Source: Chaunax sp. Z400 (Eukaryota; Chordata; Actinopteri; Lophiiformes; Chaunacidae). From it: a stretch of DNA of 64,000 bases. Under the pieces are notes generated by a model. That model was given only the letters and a program-made list of their open reading frames with translations. It did not search any database and was not told the DNA's origin. Where the stretch lies: contig CM075204.1 of assembly GCA_037577475.1 (NCBI GenBank), positions 10,322,855 through 10,386,854 on the forward strand. The letters are read 5' to 3'. The stretch's first letter is position 1; every line of letters starts with the position of its first letter. Below, in pieces: positions 25,401 to 40,400 of the stretch. The position numbers were made by a program, and so were the translations under genes.

Positions 25401-28400
25401 TGACTCAAAACACCTAAATCATGGTTAAAATAGGCCTAAAAAAATCATCCCCAGCCAATTTATAAAGCCCTCTTTTATTATCATCACACTGTGCACCAGA
25501 CAGCCTCACACTGGTCTTAATGCACTATATATCTATCCTCATGAAAATTAAAGTGATTTCAAAATGTCACGCAGTACGTTTCCATTTATGGCACTTGGAG
25601 TGATTGACCCTTGCCAGGCTCCTATTGGGACCCCCTACCCTGTTGCCATAGAGATACTCTTGTGTAAATCAGAAGCCCCGGATCAGTGGGGGTGAAGTTC
25701 TCCACAATGAAATCAATGGTAGTGCGGTCAAGTGGGATCTTTATGCAGAAGAGACCATTTAAGGCATTTTTGAAACTCCAGCAGCTCTTATAATATTTAT
25801 AATTGGCATCTGACACGCAACACAATCATTATATATTAAAGTAGATGATCATTTACTGAAGCCCTCTGTCACTGTATACCTCCGATTTGACAGTGTGATA
25901 ATGATGGAGTCACAAGTGATTTCCCACATTTCCCGGAGGGACTATGAATTTTCATCCGTGGGCCTTAATGGATGCGCAGGTGGAGAGAGAGGATAGAGAG
26001 GATGGTGAAATTGGAGTATTTCATTTGTCAAATAAAAATAAAAGTGGTGCCCTTTTGGCAAATTATAACGTGTGACTGAAAGTAAAGGAAAAAAGGAAGT
26101 TTTCTAAGTTTGAAAAGAAGAAAAACAATGGATCATAAATGCCTGCCATTCTGGACAGGAAGTTTCCTTTAATACATGACATAATTCATAGTTTCTTTTC
26201 TTCATCTTAATCAACCTTCACATCAGTCAAGGTGGCCAAGGTTTGACTGAGTTACCATGTTCATTATTTTTTTTTATATACATTTAATGTTAGTATTGCA
26301 TTAAATGAATGAAAAGCTATAAAGAAATAATTTTATATTTTGAGTTAGATGACAGAATTGATCCCACTCTCATATCTACCAGTTAAATATGTGACTATAG
26401 AGCCAAGAGATCATCAGCCAACAGCAGGTGAGCTAATAGCTTCCCGCTCACAGCCAAGAAATCGCTACACACACATAAAACCGCCCTGGAAAATAATCTG
26501 TAGTTTTTGCACACATTTAACAGACGGACAGTATCAGGTGTAATCATCCATGTTCTTTTTCGATCATACTCCATATTTCTTGTGTGGTATCTATCTATTT
26601 CTTTCAATAAAATAAGAGTAAGATGTGATGAAGGGGCCAAAGCTCACCTGCAGGAATGATCCCTATGTGTAGAGAACACGGCACCAGCTCAGTGTCTGGT
26701 TGGTTCTGGTCCACACCATTGTCTATTTGAGTCCTGGTGACCAAACCATGAAGGACTTCACTGAACATCCCGTCTCCACCCACACACACCACCCTGGACA
26801 GACACATTATATCAAGATTTAGATGAGTTCATGAGTTCTGTGATACATTGAACATTGTTGAGGATACAGGTAGCCTTGATGGATGACACATAATTAACTA
26901 ATTTACATCAACATGTGTTAGCAATGAGATTTATCAGGAAAAAATAACTATAGCCAGGAAAGCATGATAATAATACAAATGGGCAGGAGAACTGTGAAAA
27001 CCTTCAATAAACAAGAATATTATGCTGCGCCACTGAGCATTACACCTTTATTAACTCTATATCCTTATAGAGATGCACCTATAAATAATATGAACTGCAT
27101 AGTAAAAGCATAATGGACTCTGCTGAACTGGTTCTTTGATGAATACAAGCTTGAGATCATGCGATACTGAGCAGGAAAAAGCATTTTAACCTCACATTCT
27201 CCCTTTACTTGCAGTCATGAACTGCAGCATTATGCATAATTTATACTGAACACATTAACTGATGTGACCTGTGTGAATGCTTTTATTAAGCTATAACTTT
27301 ACAGGTGTTAGTGCGTCAAGGGAACACAATCTGCTACATGCCCAAAATGACTGTAAAATACATATAATATATATGACAACTTGATTTTAATTCATTCATT
27401 CATTTTCTGTAACCGCTTATCCTGTGTAGAGTCGCTGCGGGGGGGGGGGTTGGAGCCTATCCCAGTTGACTTTGGGCGGGAGGCGGGGTTCACCCTGGAC
27501 AAGTCGCCAGTTCATCACAGGGCCACATAGAGAGACAAACAACCATTCACACACATATCCACGACTACGGTCAACTTGGAGTCATCAATTCACCTCTACT
27601 GCATGTTTTTGGTGGTGGGAGGAAGCCGGAGAACCCGGGGGGAACCCACGCAGACACAGGGGGAGAACATGCAAACTCCACACAGAAAAGTCCCAAGTCC
27701 TCAGGTGGATTTGAACCCAGGACCTTCTTGCTGTGAGGCAACAACGCTACCCACAACGCCTGCATGTTCACAGATGTTTATCTGCCAAATGTTAGGAGAT
27801 CCTAATCTAAGGGGGAGTTACTTGAGTCACTGGGCAAAAAGAAATATGTGTAAAAGATCGTCATCTGAGATCACAGAGTGACACTGTTAAATGTAGGAAC
27901 CACATGGGGCTTTGTCTTTTACAATCTGACACCACACAGATTACAGCAGGACAGGGCCTCATAAAAAAAAATCTCCTAATGTGCAATACTTTATTGCAGT
28001 ATGAACAGACCAGATTCAACTCTATGTCACAATGAAGAACAAGTGTCCAACGCCTGAAAGCAGCAGTTTTCTAGGTTGAGTACTCACCCATCATATTTAT
28101 CTAGATTGGCCTCTGTTTTCAAGTGGTCCCTGGCATGATTGGCTCGCTCTGTGACTATGGAAACACATTAAATGCCAAGCATTAGCACAAGTTCAATGAA
28201 TGGGAATGTAGGCTGCAGACTAAATAACTGGACTTTTTGTGAGTTGACTTGTACAACACGCAAGCTATTACTGGCAATTGGAAATATAACCCAAGGAAAA
28301 TTACTGCACTTTTGAAACATTCATAGGAGCCTGTCGTGCAGATTAATGTTGAGAAAAAGCAAAAGCACAGCAGCACAAAACAACCTAATTCAGCAATTGT

Positions 28401-31400
28401 ATATTAGCACACAAAATGAACCCTGGGCCCACAAAAGCAAAAACAATATTTCAAGACTAAATCTGTTTAGCGGGCATATAATATCAACACAAATACAATT
28501 CTGCAATGCATAGCAGCTGTAGGAACCCCAGAATGAACAGTATTCACTCTGATGGACCATCAATACCCTAGACTATGTGTACTTGCAGCAAACACTTATT
28601 GAATAATAGATGTGTTTGGATACCCAAGCTTATCAACTATCACAGCTTCCATTAAGGTGGTGGCGTGATTAATGGTGCTATAAGCCAAATCATATCCTTG
28701 CAAGCCTCTTCGGTCCCTCGGAGAGGCCACAGTGGCAGTGGAGATCTATATGGTGGCCATCGAGGCTCATTTTTTATTCAAATGTTAAAATACACGACTG
28801 ATAGGGACCCACCAATCACGTCGGCTGAGATGCAGGCGCGGCGAAACAGTGGAGCCACCTTCTGCTCATAAATACGCTTCCCGAGCCCCTTTCCCCCGTA
28901 GGGATTGATGTACACCAGAAGGCTCTTCGGTCGGTTGGCTGCAAAGTGAGGGAGGGAGGCATATGAGATAGTCATTAAAAGGCTCAGTCTGTACTTTTTT
29001 TCTTTCTTTTAAATTGTGTAACTGACAGCAGTTTTATGAAGTTTTCATTAAACAGAGGCCTTTCTCAAAATGCTCAGTCAAACTGACTGGTGCTCAAAAC
29101 ACGGCGCTCAAGAAATAAATGGCGTGTCTACTGACTATGGGAGGAGTGTGAAGCAATTCAGAGGTGCTGCATCATTCGGTGATAAACCAACAAAGTGCTG
29201 CGATGGAGAATGCTAAATGGCTTGTTTATGGCCGTTGTAGAAGACTGCGTTTAGGACAACAAACTGAGATACCGCATCTGTGCAAATTGAAAATAAATGG
29301 ATTGGGATCAAGTGTTAAACGAGCACAAAGAAATACAGGGAGCAAAATTGTTTGGCAATAAGACAAAACTTCCATTAGATTACATAAATTGATTGTCAGT
29401 GGGTGATGTAAAGGTGTACCTTGGAGGAGGCTAACACTATTGAAAACACTGAACCTTTATCTTCACAATGAAGGCAGTTAATTCCCTTGAATTGATTCAT
29501 CCTGCCGCACAATCTGGAGCCGAGATTTTCATTTTAACGGGGATAAACCACATGCTACCCAATGCTACGCACACACTAAACCCTGTGGAATGAGATCATG
29601 AAATCATTCAACAACCCCGATTCAAAGACTGTTGGTAAATAAAAACAAAATGTAATCATTTACTAACAAATTGTGCAGTAGGTCACGATTGTGGTGATAT
29701 TCAATCATGTGTTTCCCTAACTCTTACCCCATCAATGCTTGCAAATGAGTCAGTCTGTCTTTTGTTTCCTTTGTCCCAACTTGTTTGAGATGCGTGCATC
29801 AAATTCAGAAATCACACATGAAACATTACATATATTGTCTTTATACTTATAGCATATGTCAACATCTTGGCAAAGGTAAGGATCATATTCTGTTCTATGC
29901 TCTTGCTCAGCATCGCAACTTTTATGTTTTGTTAAAACATATTTGGAAAACATTAAACTCCTTATATATTCAGGCTGGTCTTTTGTTCCAAATGATGCAT
30001 TCATTTTCATGCATATCATGCACAACAACGACGGATTTCATTTGATCTAATCTGAAATACATTTTCAGTCCAGAGTTTAATATTTTGCATTTAAAAGGCA
30101 TGTCAACATGTAAAAGATATATATATAGAGAGAGAGAGTTGTATGTTTTCACACAACACTACACTTTTAAAAAAAATATTTGCAATACCACTATTTATAT
30201 GTTTTATCAAACTGTTGTTGGTGGCTGCACTCTTTATGCCTGTGAGGTTCTGTCAAGAAGAGAAATGCAGGAGGGGAACCTCTGTTATAGGTTTGCCTCT
30301 GGGCTCTGCTGAGGACATTGATACTCCTGAGGAGAAAGAAACGCTCCTCATGGACAGAAACGCACACTCTCTGTACAATCTGCACTTAGTCTTGTCTTAA
30401 ATGATGAGTGTTAAACACGGAAAAAAGACGGCAGTGGAGGAAAGTAACAAAAGCACCTTTACTCATGTACTCAACAATTTTGAGTTACTTATGCTTTACT
30501 CGAGTAATTTCATGCCATTTATACTTCCTGTGATAATTTGGAGCTTTGAGCCAACTTTGCATTGTATTAACCAGCATGTGGAGCTTTATCAAGTCGTAGA
30601 GATTGCTGAAAAGTCCACTTTTCTTTCACAGAAATATGAACTGAATATACTGACGGAACACTTACAGGAGCAAATATTTGTTATTACAACTTCCTGGTCT
30701 TTTAAATATTAATCTCTGAACTGTTGACTTATATTTCTAACATTTCCCTCCGGGTCGCCTCATTCTCTATTGATGTAGCCCACAGTAAAAGCATGCTTCA
30801 AAGTAAAGCAGCGTCACGTATAGTGTGTGAAGAGAGAAGTGAAGGTTTTCCTCAGGCGCTACAGTAACATATGTTAAATACTGCATGGTGATATCCCAAT
30901 AAAGCAGTCCATAAAACACTCAGTAAAAAAAGGATTTTGTTGTATGTCCCATATGCACATTGCTGTCAGCTGTTATAATTACTTGACAAATAAAAAGCCT
31001 GGTCCTCACAAGGCACCTGTTGCCGCCATACAGAATATACTGTACTGCATTTCCCAGTTCAATCTGATAATCCAGCCTCTAAACCACCCTCTCAATTAAA
31101 AAACAAGCCTAATTGTTTGGCATGGACCATAATTCCCAAAATTTCACTGTGGAAAAAACAGTATCGTTTAATTCCAAGTATTAGCTTTACCAAGTCTGCA
31201 GCTTTCATGCAACCAATGTGCTACTGAGTACACTTTTCTTACAGTCACATTTGCCCTTTAGCTCCGAGTAGTGCAGCTTAATGACACCAATTATTATATA
31301 AGTGTGTGTGGAAACACCCTCTGAGCTACTCTCTGTATGTGACATTTTGTTTTCACCCAGTCAATAAACTGATTCTGATGATTAAGTTCTCATTAAGACC

Positions 31401-34400
31401 AAAGTGCATTACTGCATCTGTCGGAGAGCATCATTAAACGCTACGTACTGCATAATGACAGCTGCTCATTGATAACTTGGATCCACTGCTCGCACTGTCC
31501 CTCTTTGGCACAGTGGAAGGTGACATCACTACAACGCCACTGGTGCCACCTTGTTCTTCTAATGTAGGAAACTGTAACGACACAAAACAGAAGGAAGGAA
31601 GGGAGGGTAAGGAAAAGGAAAACAAAATAAATATGCACATGGTTTACAAGATTTACAGGTTTTCTCTCTAAAAGATGTTGTTAATTGTATCTGTTTGGCA
31701 CAAGGTTCAAGGACTTTGCTCACACATGACATCTGAACACACAAAATACATTTTGAGAATTTTTGCTCAATTTTGGGTGTTTTCTTAAACTTGTGTACAC
31801 CCTCGGTGTTCCTGGTAATTAGAAACGCCCCTTTTCGGCATCCACGGCAACCCCCATGGGAACCACACCTATTAGCAATTGTCGATAAAAATTACAGCAT
31901 TGTTTCAATGATCAATGCAACTTTCTCACAGCTCTGCTGTGGCAGCACGATGGCCAAGAGATATGAGCTCAGGTCATTGAGGCCTGCAGGCCATAAAAAG
32001 CACATGGAAGTTCCAAACTTTTAATGTTCACAAGAACCTAAGTTGATAAAAAGAAGAAACACAACATTAGGTGATAATAGTATGTATTAATATGGATTTA
32101 TAAATAGCTAGAATGGAGAGGTCATTTTTGACCGGGAACACCAAACTAGTTAACAAGAAACAAACACAACAGGAGTGTTAAATTTGACTAAGGCATTTAA
32201 GGCCTATTATGCTGATAGACACACAGCACCTGCTGCAAGGGTTGACTTCTCCACATACTAACCAATGCATCATAGTTCTTTGACAAAGTATGGGGAAAAA
32301 GTATCAGCAGAACATGAAAACTCCTCACCTGATTTAAGGAGATGGCACCAAATGTGCTAAATAAAGCCTTACCTTCCCAGATATGCATCACCGTGAAACA
32401 CCCATAATAGTTTGTCAGCTATAACAGTATTTTGGGCTCTCTGCAGATCTTTTTATATCTTTTAGAGGTATAATACTCTGTCCAACTATTCACTTGCTTT
32501 ACTGCAGCGCAGACGTGGCACCGAGAATGAACCCAAGCCTTATCCTTACCACCCAGTTCAATCAGATTCTTGAATGAGTAAGAAAGTAGGGCATGTACTG
32601 TAGGAGGAAGAAAATCATTTACGTAAAACAGGGCTCTGCTGATAGTCGACAAAAAGTGGAGATGGAGTCATATAATATTCTGCTGGGGAACATTAGTGAA
32701 ATATTTACATTTAGGACCTAAAATTCACACGCTAAGCACTTTAACAGAAGATTCACTCACTGAGCTTTTCAAACGATCACACTAAGCATTCTTTTCATCT
32801 GATAGAAAAGTTAACTTTCTTCAGTCCAAATCACTTACAGTACCTTGTGCTTGCAGTGGGGTAAGCAGAGAGACATTTATGGTAGGCCTGAAATCATCCA
32901 TTAATGTGTTACATAATCGAGATGTAAGTGATAGAACATGTCGTTGACGCCTAGATTCCACAGATTGTGGGAATGCAGTTGAGACATTTTAACATTTTCA
33001 GAGATAAATGTAAATCCCATCTTGTTTGGATACAATCTCATGGCTCAAAATGAAGCATTAGTGCATAAGTAACTGGCATTCTGCCATCTTAGACCCAGTG
33101 AGCTAAGCTGTGAGGGGCTTCTCTTGTTAATGAATTACTCTCAGGCTTAATTCTTGTGTCAGATCTCTTGTGATTAGGAAAGCTGAACGAAAATCAATGC
33201 AGCAAAAAGCTGGGATATCTTGCCTTTTAGTCCCTCATATGGGTCAAGCCCCCAAAACACGTCCTATAATGCTAATTATCATGAGATATACTGTATATAT
33301 ATATATTTTCACAGGCTGAGTAGTACTCCCTGTGGAATGTAACATGTCAGAGTAACATGTAACATGTAAAATCAGTGTGTATATGGGTGCAGGTTTTATA
33401 CCTGTGAATGCGTGGGGATACAGCTGGTCAGGCCTTGCTTTTTCCTGACTCCTCCTGGTCTCTGTGTTGTCTGGATCGTCGTCTTTGGTATTGATGACAG
33501 CCACAATGTCGCACACCTGGACAGCATGACTGTGGGCTGGAGAGACATAATACAGTACAGTAATATAAGTGTGGGCTTAAAATAACTCTGGTGCTGCAAA
33601 GATATTGCGCAACACCAAGATCACAGGCTGACAGATCTTATCTGATCATCAGCATCATTGTTTGTGTGTGTTGGGGTGGGTGGAGTGAATGATCTTGTCC
33701 TTACTAAAACTCTTGGCTCAACACAGTGGTTCTCTGCATCAACGAACGTGACCTCAGTCCAGTGTCAGGCTGGTAAACTTAAACTTAAGTTGAAATGATT
33801 TTCTTTCAACTTTGGTTTAAGCGTGTTAAAATGAGATAACACTATTTATTTTTATTTTTATTGTAGGATTAACTCAGTGGAGGCGCTGACATTTACATGT
33901 AAATATAAATGATAACCCCCGTGTTCTGCACTGACACAGACTAAAGGAAAGTGAAGGGAAGTGAAACAGGACATGAGGAGACAGAGAGAAAAAGAACGAG
34001 AGAAGGTGATGGAGATGATGAGAGAGGAAGAGCAGGTACTGCCCACTGGGACCAGGATAGGATCAGCATTATGTCCCTGTGCTGTTCAACATGAAGACCT
34101 GATCATATTGAAACAATGTAGGCCTGATTACCACAGAGATTTTTGTTCTTTGCTAATCACAGTGGAACAACAACACAAACCTAAAGCATAATTATAGAGT
34201 CATATAATATATTATTATAACACATCTTGCTTATGATGTTGTACTCTTTGAGACACATTTCTATGACTCAAACACAAAGATGAAATAAATAAAGTGTGTA
34301 GAATTTCACTTCATTATTTTTAATACACTTTGACAGGAGAGACCAGTGAGGAGTCACAGATGAGGGGACAGGAGGTGAATACAGAGAGAGAGAACAAATC

Positions 34401-37400
34401 ATAGGGGATGGATCATTCACTGACACATTTAACCTGATTCTCATGCATTACTGCTTGACAGATAATTTATGCCACTGCCCATTAACATGATTTTAAAGCT
34501 ATTGTTATATGATTGTTGCCCTCCAAATGTTTTGAAATGCAGATCAGGGAGTTCAAACTTTATTTTGGGGGGGGGGGGGGGGGGGGGGGTCAAGCTCAGT
34601 TTTTGGACCTCGTTATTTCTAAGACCCTGCTTACGGCCGTGTACAGAAGTGACTATTAGAAGTATTACCAAATTGCACAATTCACAAAAGCATTCATAAT
34701 TTTTGTTAAAATTATATAAGCTGCAATAATGAATATTTCTATGTTCACATTGGATCACATGCAACGTCAAATGGGTTGCTCTTATAGAGACAACACCCAA
34801 ACACATACCACCAGACACTGCAGCTCCCCTCAGCTCTACTGAGGTTCTTTATGGATCATTGCTTTGGTTTTATGGTCCAAAACTTTGACTGTTTATCGTT
34901 TTTTGTTCAGTCTCACCGCTCTCATCAGCCTCATCTCCAGATGTAACAGGCAGATGTATCAGTGAAGCAGCTCTGATAAACACACTATACTCTTCTTTCC
35001 CAGCACCAAATGGCACACAGGCAAAGTTGCAACAAGCTAATAGTCTAACATTTAGCAGCTAATGGTCTAAATATTTTCCTCATGCGTTGGTGGGGACCCA
35101 ATCAGAGCTAAAGGTTCATATTTGAGCAGCATTAATCAAACACAACTTAAAATGAATGCAAATATTGCTCCGTATCTGCTGTAACTTCAAATTTTATAAT
35201 ATGTTATAATGGTGTTGCATTTACAGCTTTTTTTCTGCTGAGAAAAGGGTGGGAAAAATGTGAGGATTAATAAAGTTGAGTTGTTCTTCATATTGCATCA
35301 GCTTCATCCATCCAGTTATGAAAGGAGCCTGTGTTAGAATGACCTCAGAATGGCAGCCTGGCAGTCAACGGGAAGAATTAAACAGCCATACCCCAAGAGA
35401 GCTGGTGAGTGTTTGGGAAGGAACGATCCCTTCTTGTTCTGCTTTCCCATGGGAATGGGATTCATACTGCTGGTTTAAAATGACTTTGGATTGAAAGACT
35501 TTGACAGCGTTTGAATGGTCTGTTCATTAGCGGAATTTGTCAAGTATGGTGTGATCGGATTCCTCCTGGCAGTGATGGCATGGATCAGCTGCCTCAAAGA
35601 GCTTCTAAGTGACATCAAAGAATTTAATAGGTATTAATTTACTGTGTTTGAAAGGCAGAGTTTGGGAAAGTAAGGGGAACTGTTGGGAAAAGCTTTTTTT
35701 CTTTGATATCCATACAGGTAATTGAGGTCATTGGTCCTAGAATGAAACAGAGTGATCACTTGAAATTAAGAAGAGGGCATGAAACCATTAAATAGCTTTA
35801 AAATCTAAGATATGGACTATATAAGGACCAAATCAGTACTAGATCTCAAAATTCAGCTTCCCTCTGTGAGCTATCTTCATATTTAAATCCAGAAATCTCG
35901 ACTATTGGAGAACGGAAGATGGCTACACTACTGATGAATGAAATTTGAAAGCGCACTTTGTACTAGGAAAGGACAATATTACTTGCAATGAGTTTAAATG
36001 ACCTCCTCAACTACATCCCATAGATTCACTCCAGAATCTCCTACAAATTTATTCAGCTGATCTGGCGAACCAGATGGGAGGGAGGCGTGACATATTATTT
36101 GTCTCCTGTGAGTCAGAGGGAATAGGATTTCATTTCTTCCTCAAATAAAAATGATGCACCATCAATATCAATATTCACACTTGGACAAATATGACAAGTT
36201 ATGCCATGTGGGTAATGGCTTTATTTCAGAAAAACAAATGATGACAATTTTCATTCCAGGTATTTGAAAATTGGCATGTAGTGCTTTGCAAAATGTGATT
36301 TTTGGCGATTTATTCCATGGTATGAAAACTGACGGGTATTATACTGTGTACATTTGCTTATCTACAGTATTGAATGCTACCATATTAGCATTAATAAAAC
36401 ATGTAGGATATAGATTAGTAAAAGGGTTTGTTCAACCAAAATAAACTTCTAAGAATAATAGGGCTGCACGGTCATGCAGTGTTTGCACTGTCGCCTCACT
36501 GTAAGAAGATTCTGGGTTCACATCCAGACCTGGGGCCTTTTATGTGTGCTAAGGGTGTCCCAGCTTCCTCCCACAGTCCAAATGAATGCATAGATGTGAG
36601 CGTGCGTGAATGGTTGTTTGTCTGTAAATGTATCAGCCCCGTAATGAACTGACAACCTGCCCAGGGTGTACCCCGCCTCCCGCCCAATATTATTGTGGTA
36701 GTGGGGTTTGGTTAGAGCTCATTGTCAGGGAGAGGGAGTTCATTATAACAAGTGTTTTGTGTTGTACTGATTGCTCTCTCTCCTTTATCTGCAGTAGCGC
36801 TCTGGACCTGAGACACTCTGTCTGCTGGAGACCAAAAGAATTGAAGAGACTGATCAAGCTGGAGTTTAAGTTTAGTGATCTACTTCGAAAAATAAAGACT
36901 GTTGCCAAAAGTCATCATCGGTGCCATCACTGAGGAACCCACATGCACGGTAGAAGACTTTATAGTTACAGTCATGTAATACCATGATAATTAGTGGTAT
37001 TGTATCAAGCAAGTTTCGTACCGATGCTAACACTAACAGGGCGTGTGAGTAGAGTCTAACGTAATTACTGTGGTGACAGTGCCAAACACAGAGTGCGGCG
37101 TCATATCTTCAGTATTTAACAGTGTCGGAATAAAAAATAGGGCCTTATGGTTTGATAAGGCAGCCGGCCCACTGTTTAGAGACTGCTTGAGACTTTTCAC
37201 GCTTGTGCAAATGGCAGCTGAGGAGGCGATGGCTGTGATGGCATATAAATGTAAATTCATATGTGTGTAGCAGCCGTCATTTCCGGTAAGAGCTCTGCAG
37301 CACTGTCCGATTTGAGACAACACTTCTCTGTCGAAATTCACTTACATATAGTAAGTATAAGTAAAACATGAAACATGTCAACCCAGAAGCTATTAATAAC

Positions 37401-40400
37401 CTCACTTAGATCAGTTGTTGATTAATCATATTACTATAATGCCTTACTGAGTAATACAACTCAGCTTATTCTCACATCTAAATACAGATGTAGTCAGTAG
37501 CTTATGGAGGCTAAGTTCAGGTAAACAACCTTTAGATTATATAGGAAGGCTTTGCAACTTATAATCAAGTTGCTTTATTGACTTTCTGGCTCTTGTTCTA
37601 CTCTTACCATCTTTTAGCATTCACCATAATGTCCTGTTTTTGTATGCAAAGTGGCTGCTGGTGAGCAAAAGTACAGAGGCTCCATTTAAAGCTTTTCCTC
37701 GGGTACTATAACCGTTTTTCACAGCATACAAGTCAGAATAGGAAGAGCAAAAAAGGGTTGCTAATGACATTAACAATGGCTCTGTTCTAGGCAGGTGTCC
37801 CAGTGAGCCATGACAGTGTGACAGTGAGCCAACAGTCGTGACTAATTTTATAATTTACACCTAGTGTGACATGTTAAAAATGAGAAGAAAAAAAACTTAT
37901 TATGTCTTATTTTTGACAAGTGAATTTAGATTAATGTGTCACTCAGACCAGCTCCTGTGAATGTGCAGTGAATCTTAAGGGAGTATCTTAAAGAAATAGG
38001 TCATCGGGGAGGTTTTAACACTTTACACACATGTGCAGGGACATAGCTGACACTCCCATCTACTTTTATTTTCTTCCTGTTGTGCAACATGCCAATCTAA
38101 TCATTCGAATCTCATTACTGAGATGTGCTGATGGTGGATTGCGGGTAGTCAGATACGCAAAAGCAGATTATTTTAGCTGAATTGTTGCATATTGACAGTG
38201 ATAACTATAGTCAGAGGGAATTCAGGATTACAACAACTGCATTGGATTTGAGATAATTCTACATGAATCTCGCATTTGCTGCTGATTTCATATCTGAGCA
38301 AACTTGTACCCGAGTTGTGCCGTAACGTTATGTTTTAGAATATCTTATCTTGAATCTTACACATCTGCATGTTTGTTATTTTACACTCCCTTGTTTTCTA
38401 GAAGAAAAACATATAAAATGCATGTAATCTTTTCTCTGTGTTAACCTGGTTGGCAAATCTACTTCAGTCAGAGACAAAACAAAAAGCAAACGTTCATGTT
38501 TGGGTCAGCGCAGGCAGTGCTTCTCTGTAGTCGGGCCTGTCCTTCGAACAATTTGGACAAATTAACCCAAACACGCAAATTAACAAAACACGCACAAAGA
38601 CAACAATCCTGGTGAACTGAAAATAATAGCAGATATTCCAACGTTCTAACACTGCTCCAGTGACCCTGACACACACACTCGCAGAGGCATAAACACACAC
38701 AGGCTCTGATATATGCACACACGAGTGCACGATAATCCCAAACATGGCCACACACAAACTCTGTACTTTTTAGTTTAATGCGGTCCCTTAGATACACGCT
38801 AAGCCCTCGGCCATATAAACGCAGATCCTCCCTGCTCTGCTCTGACATACATATCTCTGCGTTTGAAAGAATCTTGGCGCTGGCAGCTAGCCAGTGTGCG
38901 CTGCCTATTCATACCACAGGGCTTAGTAAGTAACTGTGAGCCAGAGAGGTCTGCAGAAAGTCATGCTTTTCAGGAACTGAGAGGAAAGGGAGCTTGTTCT
39001 GCACATGGAAAAAAAAAAAACATGATTCAAATGAGGGTTTTTTTTTTTTTTGTTGTTGGTGCAAAGGTAAGATGATACCTGAGACCACTTATATCAAGAC
39101 TGGTGTCCTGTAGGATAATGTTTAAAAAAAAAGAAAAGAAGAAAAGACTGTAAAAATTCAAAATTTGTCACTGTAAAAATTCAAAATTTGTGGAAACCAA
39201 ACGAGTACTTGATCAGATATTACTTACTAAAATAAAATATAAATAAAATAAAAATGAAATACTTAGATGTGACAATTTTAAGTAGATGAGACACGACTTC
39301 CGCAAAAGAAAACCCACAAATAATCAGTCATGAGAAGGGCAACCAAGAAAGTATCTGAATTAAAAACAAACATTAATATTGCCACTTCAACATTTCAGTT
39401 CAGTACAAACACTGGAGACTGTCATAGAGTTTTAAATATGTGAGAGGTGAATTCTTCCAACCGTTATCTCTGAAGTGCCAAAATTGAATATATAGAAATA
39501 TGCTGTAAATGATTCAAACTATCATTATATCAATCAATATCCAGGGGGATTAGCTGACATGCAAGCTGGTCACCCACAGACAAATGGGTACATCGATAGC
39601 ATTCACATGTCTGTATGCTGAATAGGTAGCAGCAGAAAACAGGTGGTTGGCTTTGCTTGGTATAAAGACTGGTAAACAAAGGGAAAAGCTAGTGTGATCC
39701 TGTCCAAAACAACAAAATCTGCAAACCAGGAAGTCAATGCAATACAAAGAGTCTCACACATAAAAGCCTATAAAACCATGATCCAGGCTAGCTGTGTCCC
39801 CCTTTCCCAGAAAGTGAAAAAGGGTGTTCTCAAAATGACAAAACCTTTCCTCTAACATTATAACCCGTGTACCTGTGTCAGTGAAACCTGACAAGGTTGA
39901 CTGCCATGTAAATGAGGCCAAATTCAAAGTGAAACTCACATTGAATTTGGGACAATGAGCAACACAGAGAATGATTCCCTGACCCTGACATGTGAAACTC
40001 AATGTGCAAGACAGTGAATGAACCTCAAATCCTGGCAATGACAGTATGTTGCTTTGCCGCGAGTGTGAATGTAATCCCTTACTCTGGCTTTGTTGGAGTC
40101 TTTCTCTACTGAGCCAAGAAACATCCAAGTCCTCAGGGTGCTGCTGGTTTCCATTCTAACCACACGATGTGGATTAAAACCTGCGATCCACCATTAATTA
40201 AAGGGCCAGGATCAGTTTGTCTATTTGTATTGATTTGATTTGTACTGAAAGTTGTATACACCAGTGGTTCCCAACCACTTCTGCTTGTAACTCGTTAAAA
40301 TTTGACTTGTCACAGGTTGTGTATGTCAATAGAGTCTGAACAGTTTAACCAAAGAGTGATTATTCCCTCACAGAGGCCTATAGGTAAAATGATCCAATAT

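Noticed and set aside
31441..31446. GTAGCG as the donor of cerk exon 3.
   Set aside because: It breaks the phase to exon 4; GTACGT five bases earlier on the minus strand restores it and gives the conserved residue.
33510..33525. Alternative acceptor GTCCAG for cerk exon 2.
   Set aside because: It would start the exon in phase 0, which does not fit the phase-1 end of exon 1; the upstream ctctccag keeps the frame.
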